Source: Proteobacteria bacterium UBA1673 (GTDB lineage Bacteria; Pseudomonadota; Gammaproteobacteria; Comchoanobacterales; Comchoanobacteraceae). From it: a DNA stretch of 10,711 bases. The stretch covers positions 1 to 10,711 of the forward strand of contig DCKN01000099.1 of NCBI GenBank assembly GCA_002320385.1, written 5' to 3'. The first letter of the stretch is position 1; each line of letters starts with the position of its first letter. The notes beneath the pieces are model-generated. The model made no database searches, was not told where the DNA came from, and was given only the letters and a program-made list of their open reading frames with translations. This document shows, in pieces, positions 1-7,072 of the stretch. The position numbers were made by a program, and so were the translations under genes.

Positions 1-639
1 GGCTGGTATCAATGCACGTAATATTTGACGTGCCTGAGCAAGATGATTTGCTTTTGAATCGCCAAAAAAACCATACATGAAAACAGGCTTTTCGATAAGC
101 ACTTCTGCTTTACAATACAAGCAAAAATCATCGTGAGGATACACGTCTAAAACCTGGTTAAGCACGGCTTCTGCTTGGTTATAGTCTTTGAGTGCTATTA
201 GCGCTTGCGCGATGATGGCCTGGTTTTTTAGATGCGGCGTAACGTACGGACTGCAGCTTGTCAGCTCGTATGCGATGTCGAAGCACGCGCGCAATTTCTC
301 GTCATTGATCTCATGTAATGCTTTACCAAATTTGTTTATTAACTCGATACTTAACACAGGCTTGAATTCGACAATCTCCCTTTCTTTCTCAGCCATATCG
401 CAACATGATCTTAGATTCTCTTCATCTAATCCATACGGGATATTTTGATGCCTTAGAACATAAAGATCATTGTGGGACAGCTGTTCTATCAGAATCCTTG
501 CATTGCATAATAGATCTTCCACGGATGTTGAATTACGTAGGTCACCTCTCTGTCTTCGTAAATTACTCATTATTGTTTGTGCTTTTCTAGCCTTAGCATC
601 GACTTTAGCGTAAGGGTCTGCGTCAAAACAGTGTGTCAT
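1..639 (-). CDS. Hypothetical protein with TPR-like helical segment, C-terminus beyond the left edge
   Basis: An open frame of 213 codons runs leftward from an ATG at 637-639 to position 1 with no stop, so the protein is truncated by the window. I do not recognise the family. The first ~50 residues are basic and charged. The middle is predominantly helical by composition. Residues ~130-185 look like one or two tetratricopeptide-type helix pairs, with the pattern NQAIIAQALIALKDYNQAEA followed by a leucine/valine-rich helix and a 'YPHDDF' turn. A fairly cysteine-rich stretch (CLYCKAE) follows. No signal peptide or membrane segment is seen. The chosen ATG lacks a good Shine-Dalgarno; a second in-frame ATG at 568-570 has none either. 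Plausible coding sequence also lies upstream in another frame (668-796), so the true 5' end may be disrupted. A scaffold or protein-interaction role is a guess from the repeat-like segment only. Confidence 0.6.
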   Translation of the reverse strand, partial: MTHCFDADPYAKVDAKARKAQTIMSNLRRQRGDLRNSTSVEDLLCNARILIEQLSHNDLYVLRHQNIPYGLDEENLRSCCDMAEKEREIVEFKPVLSIELINKFGKALHEINDEKLRACFDIAYELTSCSPYVTPHLKNQAIIAQALIALKDYNQAEAVLNQVLDVYPHDDFCLYCKAEVLIEKPVFMYGFFGDSKANHLAQARQILRALIPA

Positions 640-667
640 GATCTTTGTAAGGTATTTTTGTGCGATC

Positions 668-796
668 CTACCAATCTTTTAAATTTGGGTCAATACTTTT
701 TAGCTGTTTATGCGTTTCATCGCTTGTCTTGCCATGTCCGTATGTCAATGCATCGCGGCCCAATGCAATGGCAAACAGCCAGCAGTGAACTAGCAT
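668..796 (-). pseudogene. Possible frameshifted 5' extension of the left-edge gene
   Basis: A 42-codon frame on the minus strand starts at ATG 794-796 and ends with TAG at 668-670. It begins with a short hydrophobic stretch (MLVHCWLFAIALG) and continues as charged, coding-like sequence (DETHKQLKSIDPNLKDW). The frame of the left-edge gene is open only downstream of a TAA at 679-681, so the two frames overlap for about 11 bases. Since the downstream frame already reads like protein before its first ATG (KIGRIAQKYLTKIM), a single one-base shift near the TTTAAAAG run at ~676-682 could have split one gene into two. The alternative is a chance ORF over an intergenic region. Neither possibility can be settled from this sequence. 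Confidence 0.25.
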
Positions 797-840
797 CCAA
801 CGGTGGAATCGTTTATGATGACTATTTTTGAGATCACAAG

Positions 841-1692
841 ATGCTGACACCGCCTGAGTGGTTTTCACATGCAATTGCGCACCAACCAAGCAATCGCAGC
901 TTCAATGTTGGCGATAAGCGCCTATCCTGCCTATGCTGGGGTGATAGCCATCTACCGGCACTGATTTTTTTACATGGAGGCTATGCCAATGCCTACTGGT
1001 TCTCACACATTGCACCACAGCTTTCGGCACGTTATTTTGTGATTGCATTGAATTTTAGTGGTCACGGCACAAGTGATTGGCGAGATGCTTATCATACAGA
1101 AGATTTTTTATCCGAGCTCAGCGCACTTTATGAGACATTTTCATTACATGATGCTGTTTTAATTGGTTTTAGTTTTGGTGCCAGGGTAGCGTATTGGTTT
1201 TCTCTGCAGCGCCCTTCTGCGGTCAAACAGCTCGTTTTTCTTGATCCGCCTAATGTCCATGAACCGATATCTAAAGCATTTATCCGCCAAATTACTCAAG
1301 CAAAGCCTATTCACTATTATGCGCGTGATAAAGAAATCTTAAAGCGTTTTCGTTTAATCCCCAAGCAACCAGTGACCAATGCCTATATTGTCGATCATAT
1401 TGCGCAGCATGCTATCAAATCGACGCCGCAGGGCTACACTTGGCAGACTGACCCAAATTTATTTTTTAAGTTGGCTAATACTGCGCCAGTCATTGACTCA
1501 CCAGCCCAAACACTTCCGCCGTGCGTGCTGATTTATGGAGAACATTCTACTATATGTACAGACGCAGTGCGACATGGTCTATCAATCCACCACCCTGAGA
1601 TACCTTATATTGAAATTTCGGATGCGTATCATGCGATTATGATTGATGCACCACAAGTATTGATCGAACACCTTAAGAGCGTGCTCATTTGA
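841..1692 (+). CDS. Alpha/beta hydrolase fold enzyme (substrate unknown)
   Basis: This is a 283-residue single-domain alpha/beta hydrolase, the usual size for the MhpC/haloalkane-dehalogenase-like superfamily. The oxyanion-hole motif LHGG lies at residues 44-47. The nucleophile elbow GFSFG (109-113) places the catalytic serine at S111. The catalytic histidine is likely H264 in DAYHAI. A cap-like helical insert occupies roughly 140-215. The canonical strand-7 acid (GExD) is not there: the sequence reads YGEHST (232-237), so the acid may instead be D135 after strand 6 (FLDPPN) or D241. The start at 841 fits the family's typical N-terminus (PEWF...), though the upstream GAGAT is a weak ribosome site. 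It is not a convincing BioH, lacking that family's GWSLGG elbow. Its stop overlaps the ATG of a short downstream ORF. No signal peptide is seen, so it is presumably cytoplasmic; the substrate cannot be inferred. Confidence 0.85.
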   Translation: MLTPPEWFSHAIAHQPSNRSFNVGDKRLSCLCWGDSHLPALIFLHGGYANAYWFSHIAPQLSARYFVIALNFSGHGTSDWRDAYHTEDFLSELSALYETFSLHDAVLIGFSFGARVAYWFSLQRPSAVKQLVFLDPPNVHEPISKAFIRQITQAKPIHYYARDKEILKRFRLIPKQPVTNAYIVDHIAQHAIKSTPQGYTWQTDPNLFFKLANTAPVIDSPAQTLPPCVLIYGEHSTICTDAVRHGLSIHHPEIPYIEISDAYHAIMIDAPQVLIEHLKSVLI

Positions 1693-1835
1693 TGCGTTCA
1701 TCTCAATCGCTGATCTATTGTAGCAAGCATATCAGGAGCTTTGTTCTATTATGTCGTTGCGGACTATTGATCATGGCTGTCTTATCCCATAAGAAAAATC
1801 TCTCAACGCCTGACCAAGATGCTCCCGATACCTAA
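1692..1835 (+). CDS. Small ORF with one hydrophobic segment, overlapping the hydrolase stop
   Basis: A 47-codon ORF begins with an ATG sharing its A with the TGA stop of the preceding hydrolase (TGATG arrangement) and ends at TAA 1833-1835. The predicted peptide is basic at the N-terminus (MRSSQSLIYCSKHIRS), has a roughly 15-residue hydrophobic stretch (about residues 17-31, containing two cysteines), and a polar tail ending in DQDAPDT. This would suit a tiny single-pass inner-membrane protein translated by coupling. I recognise no family. It is too short for composition alone to prove that it is coding, and it has no Shine-Dalgarno of its own. It ends 24 bp before the convergent comF stop. 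Confidence 0.35.
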   Translation: MRSSQSLIYCSKHIRSFVLLCRCGLLIMAVLSHKKNLSTPDQDAPDT

Positions 1836-1859
1836 GCTCAAGTATTCACGTACATGAAT

Positions 1860-2543
1860 TTACCGAGCATCACATGCCCCTGCTGATAAATCTGCAACGG
1901 CAATAACCCAGATACGAATATCGACATATCCAGCACTGATTAATACGCGACATGCCTCCCTGAGGCTTGATCCTGTGGTCATCACATCGTCAAATAAAAT
2001 GACTGGTTGATGGCAATACTGCTTAACAGTAAAACACCCTTTGACATTCTTGATTCGTTCTTGCTTGTTCAGCCCATGCTGAAATTCCGTATCTCGGTTA
2101 CGAGTCAATAAATTCATGTTGACAGTCATGTGTAATCGATTGGCCACCCATGCGGCTAGTACTGCGACTTGATTGTAACCTCTTTTTCTTCTGCGTCGGT
2201 GATGCATGGGCATGGGTATGATGACTGCGGTATCTGTCTCTATGGGCGCCACACGATCGATGAAGACCGCCCCAAGAATTGGCACAGTCCATAATGCTTG
2301 TTGATACTTTAACTGACAGATCATTTCCTTTACAGCACCAGTATAATTAAAAATTGCTTGTATTTTAATATTGAGATCGTCTAAATGATGCGAAAATGGC
2401 TGCGTCAGTACATCCCCACTGATCAATGGCAATGCTTGATAACAATCCAGACATATACCATGAATAAAGCATCTATTTTTTAAGCACCGCCTGCATAGAC
2501 CCAGCTTACTAAAATGCATTTTTAGATCATTCCAGACGCGCAA
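1860..2543 (-). CDS. comF: ComF family phosphoribosyltransferase-like protein
   Basis: This 227-residue protein has the family's usual length and layout. An N-terminal zinc-ribbon-like cysteine set (C17, C20, C31, C34) is followed by a type I phosphoribosyltransferase fold. Family signatures are RGYNQ at 121-125, QHGLNKQERIKNVKG at 155-169, and the PRPP-binding loop VILFDDVMTTGSS at 181-193. ComF proteins act in natural DNA uptake in transformable bacteria, in the cytoplasm at the inner face of the membrane; the E. coli homologue is GntX/YhgH. The start is TTG at 2541-2543, preceded at a 6-nt spacing by AGGAG, which decides it over the in-frame ATG at residue 9. It converges with the hydrolase and small ORF and appears to be monocistronic here. 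Whether this organism is competent cannot be told from the window. Confidence 0.9.
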   Translation of the reverse strand: MRVWNDLKMHFSKLGLCRRCLKNRCFIHGICLDCYQALPLISGDVLTQPFSHHLDDLNIKIQAIFNYTGAVKEMICQLKYQQALWTVPILGAVFIDRVAPIETDTAVIIPMPMHHRRRRKRGYNQVAVLAAWVANRLHMTVNMNLLTRNRDTEFQHGLNKQERIKNVKGCFTVKQYCHQPVILFDDVMTTGSSLREACRVLISAGYVDIRIWVIAVADLSAGACDAR

Positions 2544-2867
2544 TCGTTACTCCTATTTTGATTGTAAGTTAGCACTGGATTTCTGATTTTAATAGTACCG
2601 TGATAAAACGCCCCTATCTAGTTGCTATGCCTGTTCATACAGAGCCACTCGTTTTAGGTCAACTTATCTATTTTAATGATACGTTCGATGCGCCGTCTCA
2701 TAATCGATATTTTGATCTAGCTGTTTATAGGAAACACATGGTTGAAAACAATCGATTAGACACAGGTTAATACGTTACCATAGAGGAAATCACTCCGTGA
2801 TTAAATCGCCCGGTTGCGCCAGGACAGCCCTCATCAAAGCGCAATATTTTCTGATACGAACTCGCGG
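2544..2867. other. Intergenic region with one doubtful plus-strand ORF
   Basis: This 324-bp gap separates the comF start from the end of the glycosyltransferase gene. The only protein-like content is a plus-strand frame open from 2573 to TAA at 2768-2770, with possible starts GTG 2600 (56 codons) or ATG 2627 (47 codons). The residues read plausibly (TEPLVLGQLIYFNDTFDAP, then charged), but there is no Shine-Dalgarno and no recognisable family. It could be a small gene, a gene remnant or chance. Near the right side is a short perfect inverted repeat (2788-2802). No tRNA or other RNA gene was recognised. Confidence 0.3.
2788..2802 (-). terminator. Short perfect hairpin downstream of the lpd-DUF6165-GT9 block
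   Basis: AATCAC and GTGATT form a perfect 6-bp stem around a 3-nt loop, about 65 bp past the stop of the glycosyltransferase gene. On the minus strand it is followed by only three T residues, so it is a weak candidate for an intrinsic terminator and could be incidental. Confidence 0.2.
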
Positions 2868-3824
2868 TTACACCTGATCTGGACACTCAGATTTTTTTGA
2901 CTGCACACTGGTATGCTTTTGTACGATCTGGAAAACTGCATCCACAGACACTTGACTGATTGGATTGGCGCAGAGCACGTCATAGTAGTCCTTGATACCG
3001 CTTGAGTTGACATATTTTTCTTTTTGAAAAATGGCGAGTCCTTTGGTTTGACACCGGGCTAAGAGATGTGTTGGTCCCGAGTCATTACCAATGACAAATT
3101 GTGCATTTCGAGCAAGCCCAATCACTTGAGGAATGGTCAACGGTGCGCCATGGTTCAACAAGCAAATACCTGGTAGCGAATCAATGAGCTCACGCTCATC
3201 TGGACCAGGTGCGTACACCACTACGTAGCCACACGCAAGTAATTTTTTGGCTAAGTCAAAAAAGCCTGTCCATCGTTTATCGGGATGCTTTTGAGAACTT
3301 CCAGGCAAGAGTAGTATAAATTTTTGATGAATCTTATGTCGATGCAGAATATCATCGACTGGCTCCTGACACCACAACCAATCTGGATGACAGGTAAACT
3401 TAGTCTGCAAGGATGCTCGTTCCAGCTGTTCTTCTAAAGTATTTCTCTTTGTATCATGTAGAGCGTTATCTTGTTGATATCGAATGGTTGCAAATCGTGC
3501 TTTGCCACACCATTTAATTGGCTGCATCAACATATTGTAGAGATTCGTTCGCCTATTATTTTGAAGGTCATAAACCATATCGTAACGGTAATCTCTCAGC
3601 TTTTTGATGAGCTGATATAGATACTTTAAGTTCCATCTTGGTAATCTCCTGTCGACTTCAATTCGGTCGATACATGGGTGTGCCTTAAGCAGCTTGGCAA
3701 ATAAGGGGGATGTTAGCAATGTGATTTCATCATAAGGATGATGATTTTTGATATCTCGGATTGCTCCTTCGGCATTCACAACATCGCCAAGTGCCCCAAG
3801 CTTGATGATCAATATTTTCTTCAT
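2868..3824 (-). CDS. Glycosyltransferase family 9 (heptosyltransferase-type) protein
   Basis: This 318-residue protein has the two-Rossmann (GT-B) layout of the ADP-heptose:LPS heptosyltransferase family, at the short end of its usual length. The N-terminal motif KLGALGDVV (8-16) is the family's GxxGD loop. The C-terminal half carries LLLPGSSQKHPDKRW (171-185) and the nucleotide-sugar/phosphate motif GNDSGPTHLLA (246-256), including the conserved D-S-G-P-T-H. Such enzymes act at the cytoplasmic face of the inner membrane and transfer heptose to the LPS inner core; donor and acceptor are not determinable here. The ATG at 3824 is preceded by GAAGG about 9 nt upstream. It lies 78 bp downstream of the DUF6165 gene on the same strand and is probably cotranscribed with it. 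Residues ~300-318 form a short polar tail past the fold. Confidence 0.88.
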   Translation of the reverse strand: MKKILIIKLGALGDVVNAEGAIRDIKNHHPYDEITLLTSPLFAKLLKAHPCIDRIEVDRRLPRWNLKYLYQLIKKLRDYRYDMVYDLQNNRRTNLYNMLMQPIKWCGKARFATIRYQQDNALHDTKRNTLEEQLERASLQTKFTCHPDWLWCQEPVDDILHRHKIHQKFILLLPGSSQKHPDKRWTGFFDLAKKLLACGYVVVYAPGPDERELIDSLPGICLLNHGAPLTIPQVIGLARNAQFVIGNDSGPTHLLARCQTKGLAIFQKEKYVNSSGIKDYYDVLCANPISQVSVDAVFQIVQKHTSVQSKKSECPDQV

Positions 3825-3902
3825 AGATTCTTGCCTTCAGTGAAATGACTAACGGAATTGGCTAAATGCAATGATAGCTTTGCTTTGGTCCTATTAATCA
3901 GT

Positions 3903-4331
3903 TCAAATAAGTGATTCATCACCTACCAATTGTCCCTCATTCAAATAGTTTTGATAGCTCTTCTCTTCAATGATTTCTGAGTTAAATAGTTTATTTATGT
4001 CTCTTTTGATTGCGCACCGTTGGTCATTGGTGATGTACACAGATCTGGCTAGGTGAATAAACTTATCGTCAAACTGACTATTGGCTTCACAAAGCCTAAT
4101 ATCATCTTCAATATCCCAAAGTTTTTGATTGATCTGTTTCAGCTTCTGTTCCAGTGTGTGTAACGTATCATTGTGTGGTAACGTTTGTCGTGTTGCGCTC
4201 AACGCGTCAAGCTCGACTTGGACGTTTTTTTGCTTCTCTGGATCGTTTATCTGCGCTTTTTTGATTTGCAAGATCGTTATTTTGTCGATTAGCTCGCCAA
4301 CTGCGACTTTGATTTCAATTATTGTTGCCAT
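3903..4331 (-). CDS. DUF6165 family protein
   Basis: This 142-residue protein shows the signatures I associate with DUF6165: GELIDKITILQIK near the N-terminus (12-24), LWDIEDDIR at 71-79, and FIHLARSVYITNDQR at 91-105 continuing into a basic IKRDIN segment. It is strongly helical and charged, with a heptad-like region around 33-70 that could form a coiled coil, and has no signal or membrane segment. The family has no established biochemical role known to me. Its members often sit among LPS or surface-polysaccharide glycosyltransferase genes, and here it directly precedes a GT9 gene. The ATG at 4329-4331 has an AGGA about 5 nt upstream. Only 43 bp separate it from the lpd stop, so it is likely in the lpd transcript. 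Length and motifs look intact. Confidence 0.85.
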   Translation of the reverse strand: MATIIEIKVAVGELIDKITILQIKKAQINDPEKQKNVQVELDALSATRQTLPHNDTLHTLEQKLKQINQKLWDIEDDIRLCEANSQFDDKFIHLARSVYITNDQRCAIKRDINKLFNSEIIEEKSYQNYLNEGQLVGDESLI

Positions 4332-4374
4332 GCCATTCCTAGTGTTTATTCCATCTTGTATTGCGTTAAGTCCG

Positions 4375-5778
4375 TTAGCTTATGAATAAGTCAGTGACGG
4401 TTTTTTCAGCAACCTCTGCTGCTAACCCTACTGTCTCAACTAGTGTCGGATGAGGGTGAACCGTCAAGGCAATGTCAGTGATATCACAGCCCATTTCAAT
4501 CGCCAAACCAATCTCAGCAATCAAATCTCCTGCGTGCCTCCCCACAATACCCCCGCCAAGGACTCTCTTGGTTTCCGGGTGATAAAGGATTTTAGTTAAT
4601 CCTTCATCTCGACCGAGACACAAGGCTCTACCATTAGCGGCCCATGGAAAAACGCCTTTGGCATAGCTGATATTTTTCTGTTTCGCTTCAGTCTCGGTTA
4701 GCCCTACCCAAGCGACCTCAGGCTCGGTATAGGCCACAGATGGTATCACTTTAGCGTCAAAAATCACTTGCTCACCGGCTACCATTTCAGCAGCTACTCG
4801 TCCTTGCGCAGTCGCTTTGTGTGCTAGCATATGTCCCCCGATAATATCTCCAATGGCGCGAATCTTTGGGTTGGTGGTTTGTAGGTTCTGTGCGTTCACT
4901 TTTACAAATCCATGATCATCCAGTTGGATACCAGCATTTTGACATTTCATTTGGTCTGCATTTGATCGTCGACCAACAGCTTGCAGCACCAACGCAAAGG
5001 ATGCTTTTGTTTGCTTGCCATCCGGTTTTTCGATTGTAACCTGCAAATTTTCGCCATCTTCTTTGACCTCAAGCACCTTGGTTTGCGTTAAAATTGTGAC
5101 ACCGTGCGCCTCCAATTGTTTTTGGCATGGCTTGACTAAGTCAATATCTGCGCCTGGCATGATTTGATCAAGCATCTCACAAATCGTCACTTGCATACCT
5201 AAGGCTTGATAAACGCTTGCCATTTCACAACCGATGATACCGCCGCCGATGATTAGCATTTTGCCCTTGATTATTGGCAACCCTAGTGCGCCGGTTGAGT
5301 CAACAATATGCTTGTGTTTGGGCAAAAACCCTAACTCGATTGGCCGTGATCCAGTGGCTAAAATACATTGGTCAAACGTAATCGTTTGCTTAGCGCCGTT
5401 GCTGTCAGTGACCTCCACACTTACTTCATCGATGAAACTCGCTGAACCATGCACGACGTTTACACGTCGCTTTTTTGCCAGCATGGATAAACCACCCGTT
5501 AATCGTGCAACGAGTTGTGCTTTGAAGTCGAGTAACTTCTGCTTATTGACTTTGGGCTTACTTGCCTCTAACCCGAACTTCTCATAATCGTTGTGTGCAT
5601 TGATGAGCTCTGATACATGCAGTAGCGCCTTAGACGGAATACACCCAACATTTAAACATACCCCGCCGAGTTGTTCATAGCGTTCAATTAAACAAACGCT
5701 CAAACCAAGGTCACTGGCTCTAAATGCGGCTGCGTAGCCACCTGGGCCCGCTCCGATGACTAGACACTGTACTTTCAA
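4375..5778 (-). CDS. lpd: Dihydrolipoyl dehydrogenase (E3 of 2-oxoacid dehydrogenase complexes)
   Basis: This 467-residue flavoprotein reoxidises dihydrolipoyl groups on E2 with NAD+, serving pyruvate dehydrogenase and usually also 2-oxoglutarate dehydrogenase and glycine cleavage. It shows the FAD-binding GAGPGG (9-14), the redox-active disulfide in GGVCLNVGCIPSK (C41/C46), the NAD-binding GGGIIG (178-183), a second FAD motif AIGDIIGGHMLAHKA, and the C-terminal active site HPHPTLVE (catalytic pair H443/E448). There is no N-terminal lipoyl domain, so it is the E. coli-like form. The start is TTG at 5776-5778, with GGGAG 6 nt upstream. The Rossmann fold begins at once, so no later start is possible. 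In the usual aceE-aceF-lpd order it would follow aceF directly; here about 3.4 kb of opposite-strand genes lie between. It therefore probably has its own promoter; a minus-strand TTGACA occurs at 5865-5870 without a convincing -10 partner. Confidence 0.96.
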   Translation of the reverse strand: MKVQCLVIGAGPGGYAAAFRASDLGLSVCLIERYEQLGGVCLNVGCIPSKALLHVSELINAHNDYEKFGLEASKPKVNKQKLLDFKAQLVARLTGGLSMLAKKRRVNVVHGSASFIDEVSVEVTDSNGAKQTITFDQCILATGSRPIELGFLPKHKHIVDSTGALGLPIIKGKMLIIGGGIIGCEMASVYQALGMQVTICEMLDQIMPGADIDLVKPCQKQLEAHGVTILTQTKVLEVKEDGENLQVTIEKPDGKQTKASFALVLQAVGRRSNADQMKCQNAGIQLDDHGFVKVNAQNLQTTNPKIRAIGDIIGGHMLAHKATAQGRVAAEMVAGEQVIFDAKVIPSVAYTEPEVAWVGLTETEAKQKNISYAKGVFPWAANGRALCLGRDEGLTKILYHPETKRVLGGGIVGRHAGDLIAEIGLAIEMGCDITDIALTVHPHPTLVETVGLAAEVAEKTVTDLFIS

Positions 5779-6030
5779 TTGGGGCTCCCGTTCAATTGGT
5801 GATTTGACTCTGATTATGCACCATGCGCTGATTATTTTCTAGAGATGTGTAAAAATAAACAGCTTGTCAATTTTTAGCGTTGATTACTGCATACGGGATC
5901 TGTATTAATCTTTGTGAATTTTGTTGCATTCGTCAATGCTGGCCACGCCAAATAAAAAGCATGAAAAACCTGACAAACCTCTTATTTTGATCTATATTGG
6001 TTTTGAGCAATAAACTTTAAAGGAACTCTT
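5779..6030. promoter_or_regulatory. Divergent intergenic region between lpd and the first SCP2 gene
   Basis: These 252 bp separate two divergent coding starts and must carry the promoter of each side unless lpd is read from further away. The plus-strand promoter is described separately. For lpd, a minus-strand TTGACA (5865-5870) is visible, but no good -10 lies 16-18 bp from it, so the lpd promoter remains unassigned. The stretch is AT-rich and shows no gene. Confidence 0.55.
5964..5998 (+). promoter_or_regulatory. Promoter of the SCP2 pair, matching the kinase-like gene's promoter
   Basis: CTGACA at 5970-5975 is separated by 17 bp from TATATT at 5993-5998, an acceptable sigma-70-type pair placed about 33 bp before the ATG. 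It would give a leader of roughly 25 nt containing AAAGGA. The 13-mer ending in CTGACAA (5964-5976) and the CTATAT (5992-5997) recur with identical 28-bp offset at 7073-7106, before the kinase-like gene. Confidence 0.6.
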
Positions 6031-6351
6031 ATGGCTAATGTCAATGACGCAGTAGCGACAATTACTAAAGACTTCAGCGAAACTTCTAAAAACAAACCTG
6101 GTTTTGGCAAAACAGTAAAACTAGACTTTGGGAGTGATGGTGTCATCATAATCGATGGGACAGGCAATCATATATCAATCTCTAATGACAATAAAGAGGC
6201 TGATATGACTGTTGTGTTAACAGTTGATACTTTCACTAAAATGGGTGAAGGTTCTCTTGCTGGTGATGAAGCAGTTGAGAAAGGATTACTCACGATTACT
6301 GGCGACTTAACGCTCGCTAAAATACTCGAAGATACACTGAGCGGACAATAA
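6031..6351 (+). CDS. SCP2 sterol-binding domain protein, first of a tandem pair
   Basis: This 106-residue protein consists almost entirely of one SCP2 (sterol carrier protein 2) domain. After a helical N-terminus comes a strand-rich stretch with FGKTVKLDFG (25-34) and the hallmark turn IIIDGTG (39-45), then SNDNKEADMTVVLTVDTF, the helix-forming segment MGEGSLAGDEAVEKG, and LLTITGDLTLAKIL near the end. SCP2 folds bind sterols, fatty acids or acyl-CoAs in a hydrophobic tunnel; the ligand here is unknown. No signal peptide is seen, so it is probably cytoplasmic unless secreted by a signal-independent route. AAAGGA lies about 7 nt before the ATG. A second SCP2 gene follows 30 bp later, so the two are very probably cotranscribed and arose by duplication. 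Minus-strand lpd is divergent upstream. Confidence 0.88.
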   Translation: MANVNDAVATITKDFSETSKNKPGFGKTVKLDFGSDGVIIIDGTGNHISISNDNKEADMTVVLTVDTFTKMGEGSLAGDEAVEKGLLTITGDLTLAKILEDTLSGQ

Positions 6352-6381
6352 ACATCAATTTAATCATATGGAGATGCACAA

Positions 6382-6690
6382 ATGAATGAATTATTAGCCA
6401 AATCAACAGAAAAAATATCAAGCAGAGTGGCTGAGAAGCCTCCGTTTGGACATACTGTGAAACTTAACATGACTGATGCAGGTATCGTGTACCTTGATGG
6501 CACTGGAGACAAAAATGTTGTTTCCAACGACGACAAAGATGCTGAGCTTGTCATCACAACGACTTGGGCAGTGATGCACGCGATTGATCAAGGAGAGACG
6601 GATGCTTTCTCTCAATACATGATGGGCAAGCTGACAATTGATGGCGATCAAAGCATTGCAGTTGCCTTTGGTTCATTGATTGAGGGCTGA
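6382..6690 (+). CDS. SCP2 sterol-binding domain protein, second of a tandem pair
   Basis: This 102-residue single-domain SCP2 protein is clearly a paralogue of the gene just upstream. Shared features, in the same order, are FGHTVKLNM (22-30; FGKTVKLDF in the first copy), VYLDGTG (35-41), SNDDKDAELVIT (47-58) and GKLTIDGDQ near residue 85-93. The region between (TWAVMHAIDQGETDAFSQY) is the most divergent and forms part of the predicted ligand tunnel, so the copies may prefer different lipids. GGAG at 6370-6373 is 8 nt from the ATG. It has no signal peptide. The stop at 6688-6690 is followed by 428 bp without a convincing gene. Confidence 0.87.
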   Translation: MNELLAKSTEKISSRVAEKPPFGHTVKLNMTDAGIVYLDGTGDKNVVSNDDKDAELVITTTWAVMHAIDQGETDAFSQYMMGKLTIDGDQSIAVAFGSLIEG

Positions 6691-7072
6691 TTGTCTACTA
6701 TCTACTTTCTTATTGCGGTTGCTTGTCTGGACGGCCCGTGGCGACCGCACTCAAGTCACGATCGACGTTCCAATTACTATCCACACCACTTCTATCTGGG
6801 ATGGCGTTTTGAAACAATCATGATTTCATACATCTCAATGCCTAGATTTACAAACTTTAGCCATAAGACTCATGATGGTCTTGCGCGTTTGTTTGGCTAA
6901 TTACCATGTCTGTTTCAACAAATTCCATGGGTTAAGCTTCACTCTGGTAAAAAATAGTTTTCATCCTCAATACCATTGATTTTCATCGCTATTCTCTCCG
7001 ATTTCCTGTCATCGATCTGCGTGCTGTGATAGGCATGATCAGCATTGATTTTATCATTTGAATTTATCTATC

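Noticed and set aside
188..831. Three overlapping plus-strand ORFs (188-448, 405-590, 577-831)
   Set aside because: They lie opposite the left-edge minus-strand coding frame, which has the better amino-acid composition; they have no family resemblance or ribosome sites.
841..1692. Assigning the hydrolase as BioH because E. coli bioH neighbours the comF homologue gntX
   Set aside because: The nucleophile elbow and length differ from BioH, and the orientation here is convergent, not divergent.
1836..1870. Interrupted inverted repeat (GCTC...GAGC around ATTCA...TGAAT) considered as a bidirectional terminator between the small ORF and comF
   Set aside because: The stem is broken by mismatches and there is no T-run, so it is too weak to list.
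5234..5587. 117-codon plus-strand ORF inside lpd
   Set aside because: It is antisense to the conserved FAD/NAD domains of lpd and is explained by that gene's codon pattern.
6691..6900. 69-codon plus-strand ORF starting with TTG right after the second SCP2 gene
   Set aside because: No Shine-Dalgarno, unusual residue composition and no recognisable motif; kept only as part of the intergenic description.
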